Shown one piece after another: positions 42,077 to 50,193 of a stretch of 64,000 nt of DNA. A program made the translations under genes and the position numbers. The DNA is from Clostridium simiarum. GTDB lineage: Bacteria > Bacillota > Clostridia > Clostridiales > Clostridiaceae. The stretch is from contig NZ_JAHLQL010000002.1 of the NCBI RefSeq assembly GCF_018919175.1, positions 186,001 through 250,000 of the forward strand. Reading direction: 5' to 3'. Position 1 is the first letter of the stretch. Every line of letters begins with the position of its first letter. Under the pieces are notes generated by a model. The model saw only the letters and a program-made list of their open reading frames with translations, made no database searches and had not been told where the DNA came from.

Positions 42077-42619
42077 ATGAAAAAGGCTTTAGGGATATTA
42101 GAGTTTAGTAGCATATCAAAGGGTATAGAAGTAAGTGATGTACTTTTAAAAGCTTCTTTTGTGGAAGTAGAAATACTAAAGCATATATGCCCTGGAAAAT
42201 TTTTAACTATAATTTCAGGTGAAACTGAGGAAGTAAAAGAAGCTATAGAAAAAGCTAAGGGTAAAGAAGAAAAAAAGTTAGTTGAAGGTACTGTTATAAC
42301 AAATGCTAGTTACGAAATGCTAAATGCGTTAAAAAAAAGACCTACAATAATAAATTTTAATGCCATAGGTATAATGGAATTTAATACTATGGCTTCTGCA
42401 TTAATAGCGCTGGATATAGCTTTAAAATCTTCTGATGTTCAGCTTGTTAAATTAGTTTTAGGAAATGGTATTGCTGGAAAAGCTTATTTCATAATTAACG
42501 GATCTGTATCCAGTGTTGAAGAAGGCATAGGAGCATCTAAAGCCCATGTAAGCCCTAATAAAATAATTCATAGTGCAGTAATCCCCTCCCCAAGTGAATT
42601 TCTTTTAAAGAATTTATAA
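42077..42619 (+). CDS. PduT-like tandem BMC shell protein with pore cysteine
   Basis: 180-aa tandem-BMC protein similar to PduT (184 aa), whose trimers carry a 4Fe-4S cluster at the central pore bound by Cys38. Here ALGILEFSSISKGIEVSDVL and HICPGKFLTII align with PduT, and with the start at ATG 42077 the cysteine is exactly residue 38. GGAG at 42065-42068 is well spaced for that start; the in-frame ATG at 42062 has no site. The second BMC domain starts at IGIMEFNTMASALIALDIAL, ends IIHSAVIPSPSEF. Such a protein would move electrons or a metal centre across the shell. Confidence 0.85.
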   Translation: MKKALGILEFSSISKGIEVSDVLLKASFVEVEILKHICPGKFLTIISGETEEVKEAIEKAKGKEEKKLVEGTVITNASYEMLNALKKRPTIINFNAIGIMEFNTMASALIALDIALKSSDVQLVKLVLGNGIAGKAYFIINGSVSSVEEGIGASKAHVSPNKIIHSAVIPSPSEFLLKNL

Positions 42620-42703
42620 GTTTAAAATCTATTTTGATATTAAAGAGTAAGTACATAATAAAGTTTTACAAAGATGATTTAAAATAAAAAAGGGGTGTAC
42701 CAG

Positions 42704-43795
42704 ATGAACGTTAACGAAATTATTGTATATATTATGATGGCATTTTTAGTAATAGGAGCTATAGACAAACTTTTAGGAAATAAGTTTGGATATGGTGAGC
42801 AATTTGAAGAAGGATTTATGGCTATGGGATCTCTTGCTTTAGCTATGGTAGGAGCTATTTGTCTAGCACCAGTTTTAGCAAATGTGTTAAAGCCAATAGT
42901 AGTTCCAGTTTATAAAGCATTAGGAGCAGACCCATCAATGTTTGCTACAACTTTACTTGCTTGTGACATGGGTGGATATCAATTGGCTCAAGAATTAGCA
43001 GAAAATGCGGCAGTAGGACCATTTGCAGGATTGATATTAGGATCAATGATGGGACCTACAATAGTTTTTACAATCCCAGTAGCACTTGGAATAATAAAAA
43101 AAGATGACCAAAAGTTTTTAGCTAGAGGAGTTTTAGCAGGTATCATAACAGTACCAGTTGGAACATTTGTAGGAGGAGTTTTAGCAGGACTTCCAGCCAT
43201 GTTAGTACTTAAGAGTTTAACACCAATAATAATAGTTGCATTACTTATAGTTCTAGGATTAAAGCTAGCACCAGAAGGAATGATAAAAGGATTCACTTAT
43301 TTCGGAAAGTTTATAACTATAGTAATAACTTTAGGACTTGCAGCTGCTGTATTACAAAAGACTACAGGAATTGTTTTAATAAAAGGTATGGCACCAATTG
43401 AAGAAGGACTTACTGTTGTTGGAGATATAGTTGTAATACTTGCAGGAGCATATCCTCTAGTACATTTTATAACAAAAGTATTCAAAAAACCTCTTATGAA
43501 AGTTGGATCATTACTTAAAATTAATGATGTTTCAGCAGCAGGTATGATAGCATCACTTGCAAACAGCATACCAATGTTTGGAATGATGAAAGATATGGAT
43601 GAAAGAGGAAAAATCATTAACGTTGCTTTCGCAGTAAGTGCAGCCTTTGTATTTGGAGATCACTTAGGATTTGCAGCAGGGGTTAACCCAGGACTAATAG
43701 CACCTATGATAGTAGGTAAATTAGTAGGAGGTATAACAGCTGTAATTGTAGCTGTTATGATGACTAAGAATATCGTAGAAGCTAAAAAAGCTTAA
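42704..43795 (+). CDS. eutH: ethanolamine transporter EutH
   Basis: 363-aa membrane protein with about ten to eleven segments, importing ethanolamine. NEIIVYIMMAFLVIGAIDKL at the start, GNKFGYGEQFEEGFMAMG near residue 25, ACDMGGYQLAQELA near 88, and GDHLGFAAGVNPGLIAP near 320 match EutH. Start at ATG 42704 follows AAGGGGTG; a GTG at 42695 lies in that site. Uptake matters chiefly at low pH or low ethanolamine where diffusion is poor. Confidence 0.95.
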   Translation: MNVNEIIVYIMMAFLVIGAIDKLLGNKFGYGEQFEEGFMAMGSLALAMVGAICLAPVLANVLKPIVVPVYKALGADPSMFATTLLACDMGGYQLAQELAENAAVGPFAGLILGSMMGPTIVFTIPVALGIIKKDDQKFLARGVLAGIITVPVGTFVGGVLAGLPAMLVLKSLTPIIIVALLIVLGLKLAPEGMIKGFTYFGKFITIVITLGLAAAVLQKTTGIVLIKGMAPIEEGLTVVGDIVVILAGAYPLVHFITKVFKKPLMKVGSLLKINDVSAAGMIASLANSIPMFGMMKDMDERGKIINVAFAVSAAFVFGDHLGFAAGVNPGLIAPMIVGKLVGGITAVIVAVMMTKNIVEAKKA

Positions 43796-43815
43796 TATAA
43801 ACAAGGATGTTACAA

Positions 43816-43849
43816 GGAACTTATAGGATGCAATAAAACTATAAGTTCC
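43816..43849 (+). promoter_or_regulatory. intercistronic hairpin between eutH and eutQ
   Basis: An 11-bp perfect stem GGAACTTATAG / CTATAAGTTCC with a 12-nt loop and no T-run, in the 108-bp gap. Probably a processing or stability element. Confidence 0.5.
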
Positions 43850-43903
43850 ATAAAGTTCTAAGTACAAGAACAAGAAACTAAAAAGTTTAAAGGAGACATT
43901 ATT

Positions 43904-44368
43904 ATGGAAAATTTAAATGAAGCAATGATAGAAGAGATAGTAAGAAAACTAATAACAGAAAAATTAGGGGAAGCATCTAAAGAAAAAGCTCCTGAAATGG
44001 AAAGAAATGTAGATCAAAGTGGAGTTATTTCAATAAAGACAGAAACAGTTAAACCAGAAAAATTTGATACAGGAAAAGATGGAGATCAAGTTTATTTAAA
44101 AGATGTAATATCAGTACAAGAAAGTCCAAGATTAGGTTGCGGAATCATGGAAATGAAAGAAACTAGTTTCCCATGGACATTAAGATATGATGAAGTGGAC
44201 TATATAATAGAAGGAAGATTAGAAATAGATATAAACGGTAAAAAAGTTGTTGGAAATAAAGGTGATATAATTTATATCCCAAGAGATTCTAAAATAAACT
44301 TTACAGTTCCAAACTACGCAAAGTTTATGTATGTAACATATCCAGCAGACTGGGCAGATCAAGAATAG
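43904..44368 (+). CDS. eutQ: EutQ cupin-domain protein
   Basis: 154-aa protein with a C-terminal cupin domain (about 55-150) typical of EutQ, which in Salmonella is reported as an acetate kinase. LGCGIMEMKETSFPWTLRYD near residue 80, DYIIEGRLEIDINGKKV near 105 and GDIIYIPRDSKINF near 127 are the cupin motifs. The N-terminal MIEEIVRKLITEKL helix looks like an encapsulation signal, followed by a charged linker. It is shorter than E. coli EutQ (233). Last gene of the eut operon, with a terminator right after. Confidence 0.93.
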   Translation: MENLNEAMIEEIVRKLITEKLGEASKEKAPEMERNVDQSGVISIKTETVKPEKFDTGKDGDQVYLKDVISVQESPRLGCGIMEMKETSFPWTLRYDEVDYIIEGRLEIDINGKKVVGNKGDIIYIPRDSKINFTVPNYAKFMYVTYPADWADQE

Positions 44369-44376
44369 TTTTAATG

Positions 44377-44407
44377 TAAAAAAAGTCAGCACTGCTGGCT
44401 TTTTTAT
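44377..44407 (+). terminator. terminator of the eut operon
   Basis: Stem AAAGTCAGC / GCTGGCTTT (one G-T pair) with loop ACT, followed by TTTATT and flanked by A-runs, 9 bases after the eutQ stop. Confidence 0.88.
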
Positions 44408-44636
44408 TATGTACCAAATATGATATACCCTATTTTACTATTTGTACAATGATTGCCAAAGTGATACTTTTTAGTCTGCAATACCTTATTTTTATAACTT
44501 AGGACAAGTGCTCAAAGAGTAGGAGAGTACATTCATAACCTTATATAAGGGGGATTAGGCAGTTTTGTGTTATAAAGAAATTTATACTATAAACGATAAA
44601 TAATCAAGAGTATAAAAAATGTAGGTATTGAGATTT

Positions 44637-45770
44637 ATGAAAAAGGTTTTAGATGAATTAAATAAAATAAAAGTATTAGATAAAAGTGATATCGTAAATA
44701 TTAGAAGTTATATAAATGATAAATATCCTGAAAATGCTGAAAAGGAAAATGCAATAATACTTTCAGATACTGTTGATAAAATTATATATAAAAGACTAGA
44801 GGGATTACCAGATAACATAAAGTTTTCTGTTAAAAACCATGTAATAAAAAATACCTTAGGTAAAGATAAGATATTGATTACTTTATGTGATATTTTTCAA
44901 ACTTGTATAACAGAAGAAAATATAATAAAGAGCTTTAAAAATGAATTAATAAATTGGGTTGGATTAAATGCAAAAATCGAAATTACAGCAAAGGATATAA
45001 ATAAACATTTGCAGTCAATAGGATTTAAAGATATAAGTTCAAGTGTGCTTATGGAACAAGAGTTGAATTTTGAAATTCAAGGGCATATGAATAATAGTAT
45101 TGAAGAACTCCACGGTTTAAAGGATAAAAAGTTAAGAGATATTTTACCTAATTGGGTGACTAACTCAAAACACTTAAAAAGAGTAGGGTACATAGCTATT
45201 ATAGTTATTTTTATTATACCTTTTTATAATTTCAGCAGAGGGCTTTATTTTACTAGCAATAAAGATAAAGAGAAAGTAGATAATTATGTTATTGAATCAG
45301 ATAAAAAGGAAGATGTTGGAGTTAACCATCCTAATTTGCATCTGCCTGAATATATGAGATATGAGAAAGTAAATAAAGAAAAACTAAAAGAGTTTTTAAA
45401 TAAACGGAATTCTCTCTTATGTACTGAGCCTTATTTTTCTACTATATTTTCTGTAGCTAAAGAGTTTAATTTAAATCCCATTGTACTTTTTGCTATAACA
45501 GGTCAGGAACAAAACTTTGTACCTAAAAGTGATAAAGATGCTGAAAAGATAGCTAATAATCCATTTAATGTATTTCATAGTTGGATGGAATATAACACTG
45601 ATATAAATGATGCTTCTAGAATAGCTTCTAGAACCGTGATTAATCTATCTAAAAATCGAGAAGAAGATAAGGATCCTTTTTTATGGATAGGTAGAAAATA
45701 TGCAGAAGACCCAAGATGGGGTAAAGGCGTAAGGCTTATTTTTGAAGAATTAACTGAATATATAAAGTAG
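44637..45770 (+). CDS. membrane-anchored lysozyme-fold (glucosaminidase-like) protein with large cytoplasmic domain
   Basis: 377-aa protein. The first ~180 residues are hydrophilic and cytoplasmic, with no family recognised. One membrane segment (GYIAIIVIFIIPFYNF, about 184-200) leads to an external part. The last ~130 residues look like a lysozyme-fold/GH73 glucosaminidase domain: FSTIFSVAKEFNLNPIVLFA near 270, then ITGQEQNF with the candidate catalytic Glu, NPFNVF, and ASRTVINLSKN. It may trim peptidoglycan under control of the inside domain; this is inferred. Start is the ATG at 44637; a TTG at 44628 is an alternative and both ribosome sites are weak. Confidence 0.65.
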   Translation: MKKVLDELNKIKVLDKSDIVNIRSYINDKYPENAEKENAIILSDTVDKIIYKRLEGLPDNIKFSVKNHVIKNTLGKDKILITLCDIFQTCITEENIIKSFKNELINWVGLNAKIEITAKDINKHLQSIGFKDISSSVLMEQELNFEIQGHMNNSIEELHGLKDKKLRDILPNWVTNSKHLKRVGYIAIIVIFIIPFYNFSRGLYFTSNKDKEKVDNYVIESDKKEDVGVNHPNLHLPEYMRYEKVNKEKLKEFLNKRNSLLCTEPYFSTIFSVAKEFNLNPIVLFAITGQEQNFVPKSDKDAEKIANNPFNVFHSWMEYNTDINDASRIASRTVINLSKNREEDKDPFLWIGRKYAEDPRWGKGVRLIFEELTEYIK

Positions 45771-46327
45771 GTATGTGAAAAGAATATAAGTAGAGTCTTT
45801 ATTAGGAATTTGTGAACTATGAACTTTTAAAAGTTCGTAGTTTTTTTATGGAAATATCAGAGAGGATATATTGAATTTAAATAGAATATGGTTTTAAGAT
45901 TTAAAATTATAATAGAATAAAAAATATTTAATGTAGTTATAAAAAGAAAAAGAACATATAAATTTAAAGTTAAATTAAGTTAAAATAAACTAAAAAATAT
46001 GACAAAATTCTACAAAGATTTTAATAAGAAACTGGTATAATTATATCCGGAAAAAAGTACAGAGTAATTATAACCTGGTTTTAAGCTTAAAGGTTTAATT
46101 AACATGAGGATAAAAAAGGTTATATAAAGAAAGAAGATGATAATGCAAATATAAGTGAAGCTATTTTAAATTTGAAGGGATAGAAAGTAGGTGGAGGTAG
46201 GTTACCCAATATATTTTTAATTACCAAAGATAGGGTACAAAGAATATTGGGCATTTCAAGTTTCAAATAAGATATTGGTAAGAGGATAAAAAGAGGATAC
46301 TAAATTGTAGAAGAAAGGGTGAATTTA
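45771..46327 (+). other. 557-bp intergenic region with terminator, coding-like remnant and a long hairpin
   Basis: A terminator lies at 45817-45847. Around 46105-46182 a short frame reads like coding sequence (DKKGYIKKEDDNANISEAI, then a stop) but has an in-frame stop just upstream and no start, so it is probably a decayed gene end. At 46203-46251 CCCAATAT / ATATTGGG encloses a 33-nt loop; no T-run follows. No complete gene is visible. Confidence 0.4.
45817..45847 (+). terminator. terminator after the lysozyme-fold gene
   Basis: Stem CTATGAACTTTT / AAAAGTTCGTAG (one G-T pair) directly followed by TTTTTTT. Confidence 0.85.
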
Positions 46328-46918
46328 ATGGATATAAGTACAGAGGATTATGAGGTTAAAAATAATATCATATCATTTAAAGGGTTGCTACTTTCACTAT
46401 TAGCAACTATTGGAATTTTAGTAGTTCAAGAAGTGGTAAGTATGTTTACAGGGGTTAGATATTTAGATAGCTATTTCTTTATAGGATGGGGGGTTTTCCC
46501 ATTTGTTGCTTCTGTTGTATACTCAAAGTTTGCTACAGGCAAAGAAAATTTTACTATTATAATACTAATTGCATTTTTAAATTTTTTATTACCTTATGTT
46601 TTTTATTACTTTGCAGATGCACTTATGTTTTCAATTGAAAGTCAGGTTAGTTATTATGAAACCTTATCAGCAGTACCTATTTATAGTTATATTGCTATAT
46701 TGTTTTATTATGATACTTTAATTATTGCTGGTTTGGAAATAACTGATATTACACTTTTAATTTTTAATTTAATTGGTTTTTGTTTTTACATACATTTTAC
46801 TAGAAGAGAAGTATATAAGGTTAAATATAGTAAAATTGAGAATTGCAAGCACATAATTGAAAAAATGGGCAATAAAATGAGATTAGATATGGAAGATAAT
46901 GATAAAGTTAAAATTTGA
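46328..46918 (+). CDS. unknown membrane protein, about four segments
   Basis: 196-aa protein, not recognised. About four to five hydrophobic segments lie roughly at residues 18-38, 52-68, 75-100, 120-140 and 145-160, followed by a basic, charged tail of 35 residues. Start is ATG 46328, which is well placed after GAAAGGGTG; the GTG at 46319 overlaps that site. It precedes another unknown membrane protein by 36 bp, so the two probably form an operon. Confidence 0.65.
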   Translation: MDISTEDYEVKNNIISFKGLLLSLLATIGILVVQEVVSMFTGVRYLDSYFFIGWGVFPFVASVVYSKFATGKENFTIIILIAFLNFLLPYVFYYFADALMFSIESQVSYYETLSAVPIYSYIAILFYYDTLIIAGLEITDITLLIFNLIGFCFYIHFTRREVYKVKYSKIENCKHIIEKMGNKMRLDMEDNDKVKI

Positions 46919-46954
46919 TAAAACTAAATAAAGTTAGATTAGGGGAAGATAAGG

Positions 46955-47704
46955 ATGTCAAATGACGTAAACTTAAGAGATGGTATTATTAGAGAAAATA
47001 TTGAGAAAAGTAGTAATAGAGGTACAAAGGTATATAAGTACATGATTATAATATGTATACTACTTTTAGGCGGTTCATTAGTTATTAACTATATGCAAGA
47101 TCCAGAGTTTTTTATTAGACCCACTATACTTAGTGCAATATTTATTGTACCTGTTATGATTTTTGCAATAATTTCCCAAGGTAAAAGTAAAAAATATTCA
47201 AGTGCTTTTGAAACACATCCTATATATATAACTTTAAAGAAAAGATTTAATTTAAATGACATCAATGATTTTGATGCTTTGGATAGTAAGATTACTAAGG
47301 AATACAAAGATAAAGTATTGTTTGAGGATAAAAGATTAAACCTTACTGCTACGGATTCATATATTATTAATGGAAAGCTAACAGGTTTGAATTTTAGTGT
47401 TTATGATGCAAGCAAGTTACTATTAGTGGAATTTAAACCTAAAAAGATTGCTGAATCACTTGTGCTCTTAGCCTTTAGAAAGAGGAAGTTAAATTACCTT
47501 GTTCTATATTTTGAAGACGATGTATTAGGAATTGAAGTTCTCAGTAAAAAGAATGGTAAAGAACTTAGTAATAAATTTGCAACTACATATAAAGTTTTAA
47601 GTGGTATTGATGCAAATATTCAAGGCTTTTATAATACAGATAGGGCTAAATTTATTGAGATGTGTAGAGGAGAAGCTGAAAAAGTTTATGGGAAAGTAAA
47701 TTAG
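46955..47704 (+). CDS. unknown membrane-anchored protein
   Basis: 249-aa protein of unknown family. Two membrane segments lie near residues 28-44 and 55-72, with short connecting sequence. A cytoplasmic C-terminal part of about 175 residues follows (LKKRFNLNDINDFDAL, then strand-rich sequence such as LLLVEFKPKKIAESLVLLA and NYLVLYFEDDVLGIEVL). AGGGGAAG precedes the ATG. Cotranscription with the preceding membrane protein is likely from the 36-bp spacing. No function can be assigned. Confidence 0.65.
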   Translation: MSNDVNLRDGIIRENIEKSSNRGTKVYKYMIIICILLLGGSLVINYMQDPEFFIRPTILSAIFIVPVMIFAIISQGKSKKYSSAFETHPIYITLKKRFNLNDINDFDALDSKITKEYKDKVLFEDKRLNLTATDSYIINGKLTGLNFSVYDASKLLLVEFKPKKIAESLVLLAFRKRKLNYLVLYFEDDVLGIEVLSKKNGKELSNKFATTYKVLSGIDANIQGFYNTDRAKFIEMCRGEAEKVYGKVN

Positions 47705-47843
47705 TACTTACTATTTCTAAAAAAGTTAGTAGAGTTTCAATAAGGAAAAACAACTATAGAGAGTATTTTAAATAATAAAATCATATTTTCTTTAGGTTGC
47801 CTAAGTATTTAATAAATTCTTAAGAATTAAATCATTATATTTT

Positions 47844-47884
47844 AAGGACTATGATCTATTATATTAGGAGCATAGTCTTTTTTT
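47844..47884 (+). terminator. terminator after the unknown membrane-protein pair
   Basis: Ten-base stem AAGGACTATG / CATAGTCTTT (one G-T pair) with a 17-nt loop running into TTTTTTT. Confidence 0.8.
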
Positions 47885-47922
47885 AGTAGAGTGATAATTT
47901 AATTTTAAAAGGGGCAGGGTGA

Positions 47923-48624
47923 ATGATGAGTAGTGTTTTAAAAACCTATAACTTAACAAAATCATATAAAAATACTAATGTAGTAAATAAACTTAACATG
48001 TCCATAGAAAAAGGCGATATCTATGGATTTATTGGTAAAGATGGCGCAGGAAAAACTACAACTATTAAAATGATTACAGGACTTGTAAAACCTACAAGAG
48101 GGCAGATTAATTTATTAGGAGATATAAATAGAAATAAACAGGTTGAAAATTTCAAAAGAATAGGAGCTATAATTGAATATCCAGGTTCTTATGGAAATTT
48201 ATCTGCTGAAGAAAATTTAAAAATCCACAAAAAACTTATGGGGATAAAGGATAAGAGCTCCATAAAAGAAACTCTGAAAATGGTGGGACTTGAAGATGTA
48301 GGAAGAAAACCTGTAAGGAAGTTTTCATTGGGAATGAAGCAAAGATTAGGTATTGCAAGAGTTCTTTTACATAAACCAGAGTTTATAATTTTAGATGAAC
48401 CAACTAATGGTTTGGATCCTGTAGGTATAAAAGAAATTAGAGAGATAATCTTAGAATTAAACTCAAAGAGAGAAATTACATTTTTAATATCAAGCAATTC
48501 ATTAAGTGAAGTAGAGGAGATGGTAAATAAGGTTGGGATTATGCGTAAGGGAAATTTATTAGAAGAGATTTCTTATGATGAAATACAAAAGAAAAATTTG
48601 ACTGGAGGAAAGGCTAGTGCTTAA
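47923..48624 (+). CDS. ABC transporter ATP-binding protein (BcrA/NatA-like)
   Basis: 233-aa ATPase subunit of an ABC-2 exporter. Walker A is GKDGAGKTTT near residue 38, the ABC signature FSLGMKQRLGIARVL near 131, Walker B FIILDEPTNGLDP near 150, and the switch region FLISSNSLSEVEEM. The His of the H-loop is replaced (SSNS in place of SSHI), which may lower or alter hydrolysis. GGGGCAGGGTG lies ahead of the ATG; a second ATG follows immediately. It overlaps the permease gene by 8 bases. Confidence 0.9.
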   Translation: MMSSVLKTYNLTKSYKNTNVVNKLNMSIEKGDIYGFIGKDGAGKTTTIKMITGLVKPTRGQINLLGDINRNKQVENFKRIGAIIEYPGSYGNLSAEENLKIHKKLMGIKDKSSIKETLKMVGLEDVGRKPVRKFSLGMKQRLGIARVLLHKPEFIILDEPTNGLDPVGIKEIREIILELNSKREITFLISSNSLSEVEEMVNKVGIMRKGNLLEEISYDEIQKKNLTGGKASA

Positions 48625-49342
48625 TGTATTTTATTGCGAGATTTTAAAGTTAAAAAAATCATTTTTAATTTGGCTTATGATTTTTTTAATTTTTGGACTT
48701 AATTTAACATACTTTTTAACTAGAATTAATGATTCAGTTTTAGGGTGGAATGCATATATTTTAAATACAGAAATGATACTTTTTTCTTTCTTAGGTATAA
48801 TATTATTTTTTATAGCAACTGGACATATAATTTGTAGAGAATATACTGAAAAAACAGTATCTATATTATACACTTACCCTATTAGTAGGATTAAAATTTT
48901 TATAGGTAAGTGTTTAGCCATAGTATTTATTATTCTTTTAATATATACATTAAACTTTCTATTTGTGTTTGGAGGAGGAATTCTACTATTAAAAGAAAGT
49001 GTAACTTCAGAGATCCTCTTGCTTCACCTAAAAATGAATTTATACTCTATAATATTTCAAACTATATTGGTACCAATTTGGGTCTTAATATCTAGTATTA
49101 GTAAAAGTACACCCCTATGCGCTATATTGGCAAGTGTTATAGCTGGAAGCAATGTGCTTTTATTAAGCTTTGAAAACCTACAAAAGTACTCTCCATTTAT
49201 GCTTCCATTTATACCTTTAGCTACTGCTGTTAAAACAGGTGAGATCAATATAACCAGTAATAATATACTTCTAGCAGCTTGTACTTTTTTGTTTGCAATT
49301 ATATTATGCTTAGGATATTACTTAAAGACGGATATATATTAA
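48617..49342 (+). CDS. ABC-2 type permease
   Basis: 241-aa membrane subunit with about six segments, the partner of the preceding ATPase (8-base overlap, GTG start with GGAGG 8 bases upstream). It begins CEILKLKKSFLIWLMIFLIF, a typical ABC-2 permease entry, and has CREYTEKTVSILYTYPISR near residue 73, the cytoplasmic coupling segment. Similar pairs give immunity or resistance to peptide antibiotics, but no lantibiotic genes are near, so the substrate is open. Confidence 0.87.
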   Translation: MLNVFYCEILKLKKSFLIWLMIFLIFGLNLTYFLTRINDSVLGWNAYILNTEMILFSFLGIILFFIATGHIICREYTEKTVSILYTYPISRIKIFIGKCLAIVFIILLIYTLNFLFVFGGGILLLKESVTSEILLLHLKMNLYSIIFQTILVPIWVLISSISKSTPLCAILASVIAGSNVLLLSFENLQKYSPFMLPFIPLATAVKTGEINITSNNILLAACTFLFAIILCLGYYLKTDIY

Positions 49343-49353
49343 CATTAAATAAT

Positions 49354-49386
49354 TCTTCTCAGTGAACTACTGGGGAGATTTTTTTA
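49354..49386 (+). terminator. terminator after the ABC-2 permease
   Basis: Stem TCTCAGT / ACTGGGGAGA with G-T pairs and loop GAACT, followed by TTTTTTTATT. Confidence 0.75.
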
Positions 49387-49500
49387 TTATTACAAATCTG
49401 TAATAATAATATTTATAGAATTGTAATAATAAAGATTTATCATTTAATATGTAGGATAGCTCTTAGAGCAATATAATATGATAAGAAAAGAGGGCATGGT

Positions 49501-50193
49501 ATGGAACTAGTAAAGGTTATAGATATATGTAAAAGCTATGGAAAGGGAGAGACAAAGGTAGATGCATTAAAAAACATTAATTTTACTATAAATCAAGGAG
49601 AATTTATAGCTATAGTAGGTCCTTCAGGCTCTGGAAAGAGTACATTACTTCACTTACTTGGAGGAGTAGATGAACCTACCAGAGGAAAGATAATACTAGA
49701 TGGAGTTGATATGTACTCTTTAAAAGAAAAGGAACTTGCTATACTTAGAAGAAGAAAAATAGGTTTTGTATTTCAATTCTATAATTTGATTCCAGTGCTT
49801 ACTGCTGAAGAGAATTTAGAGATACCAGTTCTTTTAGATGGAAGGAAGCCAGATAAAAGATATAGTGAGGAGCTTTTAGATATATTGGATATAAAAGAAA
49901 GAAGAAATCATCTTCCATCAGAATTGTCCGGGGGACAGCAGCAAAGGGTATCTATAGGAAGAGCACTTTCTAATAAGCCTTCCATAGTACTTGCAGATGA
50001 ACCTACTGGAAACTTAGATTCTAAGAACTCTAAGGAGATAATTGAACTTTTAAGATATTCAGCCAAAAAGTATAATCAAACTTTAGTTTTAATAACCCAT
50101 GATTTAAACATAGCAAAGATGGCTAATAGGATAATAACTATAGAGGATGGCGAGATAAAAAGTGATGAGGTGATAGTTAGTGAAAAGCTATAA
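49501..50193 (+). CDS. ABC transporter ATP-binding protein (MacB/LolD type)
   Basis: 230-aa ATPase of a MacB/FtsX-type mechanotransmission or export system. Walker A GPSGSGKST near residue 40, Q-loop VFQFYNLIP near 89, signature LSGGQQQRV near 139, Walker B VLADEPTGNLD near 160 and H-loop LVLITHDL are intact. The stop lies 14 bases inside the permease gene. AAGAGGGCATGGT precedes the ATG. Together with the 850-aa permease and the two-component genes downstream it resembles peptide-antibiotic detoxification modules. Confidence 0.93.
   Translation: MELVKVIDICKSYGKGETKVDALKNINFTINQGEFIAIVGPSGSGKSTLLHLLGGVDEPTRGKIILDGVDMYSLKEKELAILRRRKIGFVFQFYNLIPVLTAEENLEIPVLLDGRKPDKRYSEELLDILDIKERRNHLPSELSGGQQQRVSIGRALSNKPSIVLADEPTGNLDSKNSKEIIELLRYSAKKYNQTLVLITHDLNIAKMANRIITIEDGEIKSDEVIVSEKL

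Noticed and set aside
46105-46182. Small protein-coding gene in the 45771-46327 gap
   Set aside because: The coding-like frame has a stop immediately upstream, no start codon and no ribosome site; kept only as a possible remnant.
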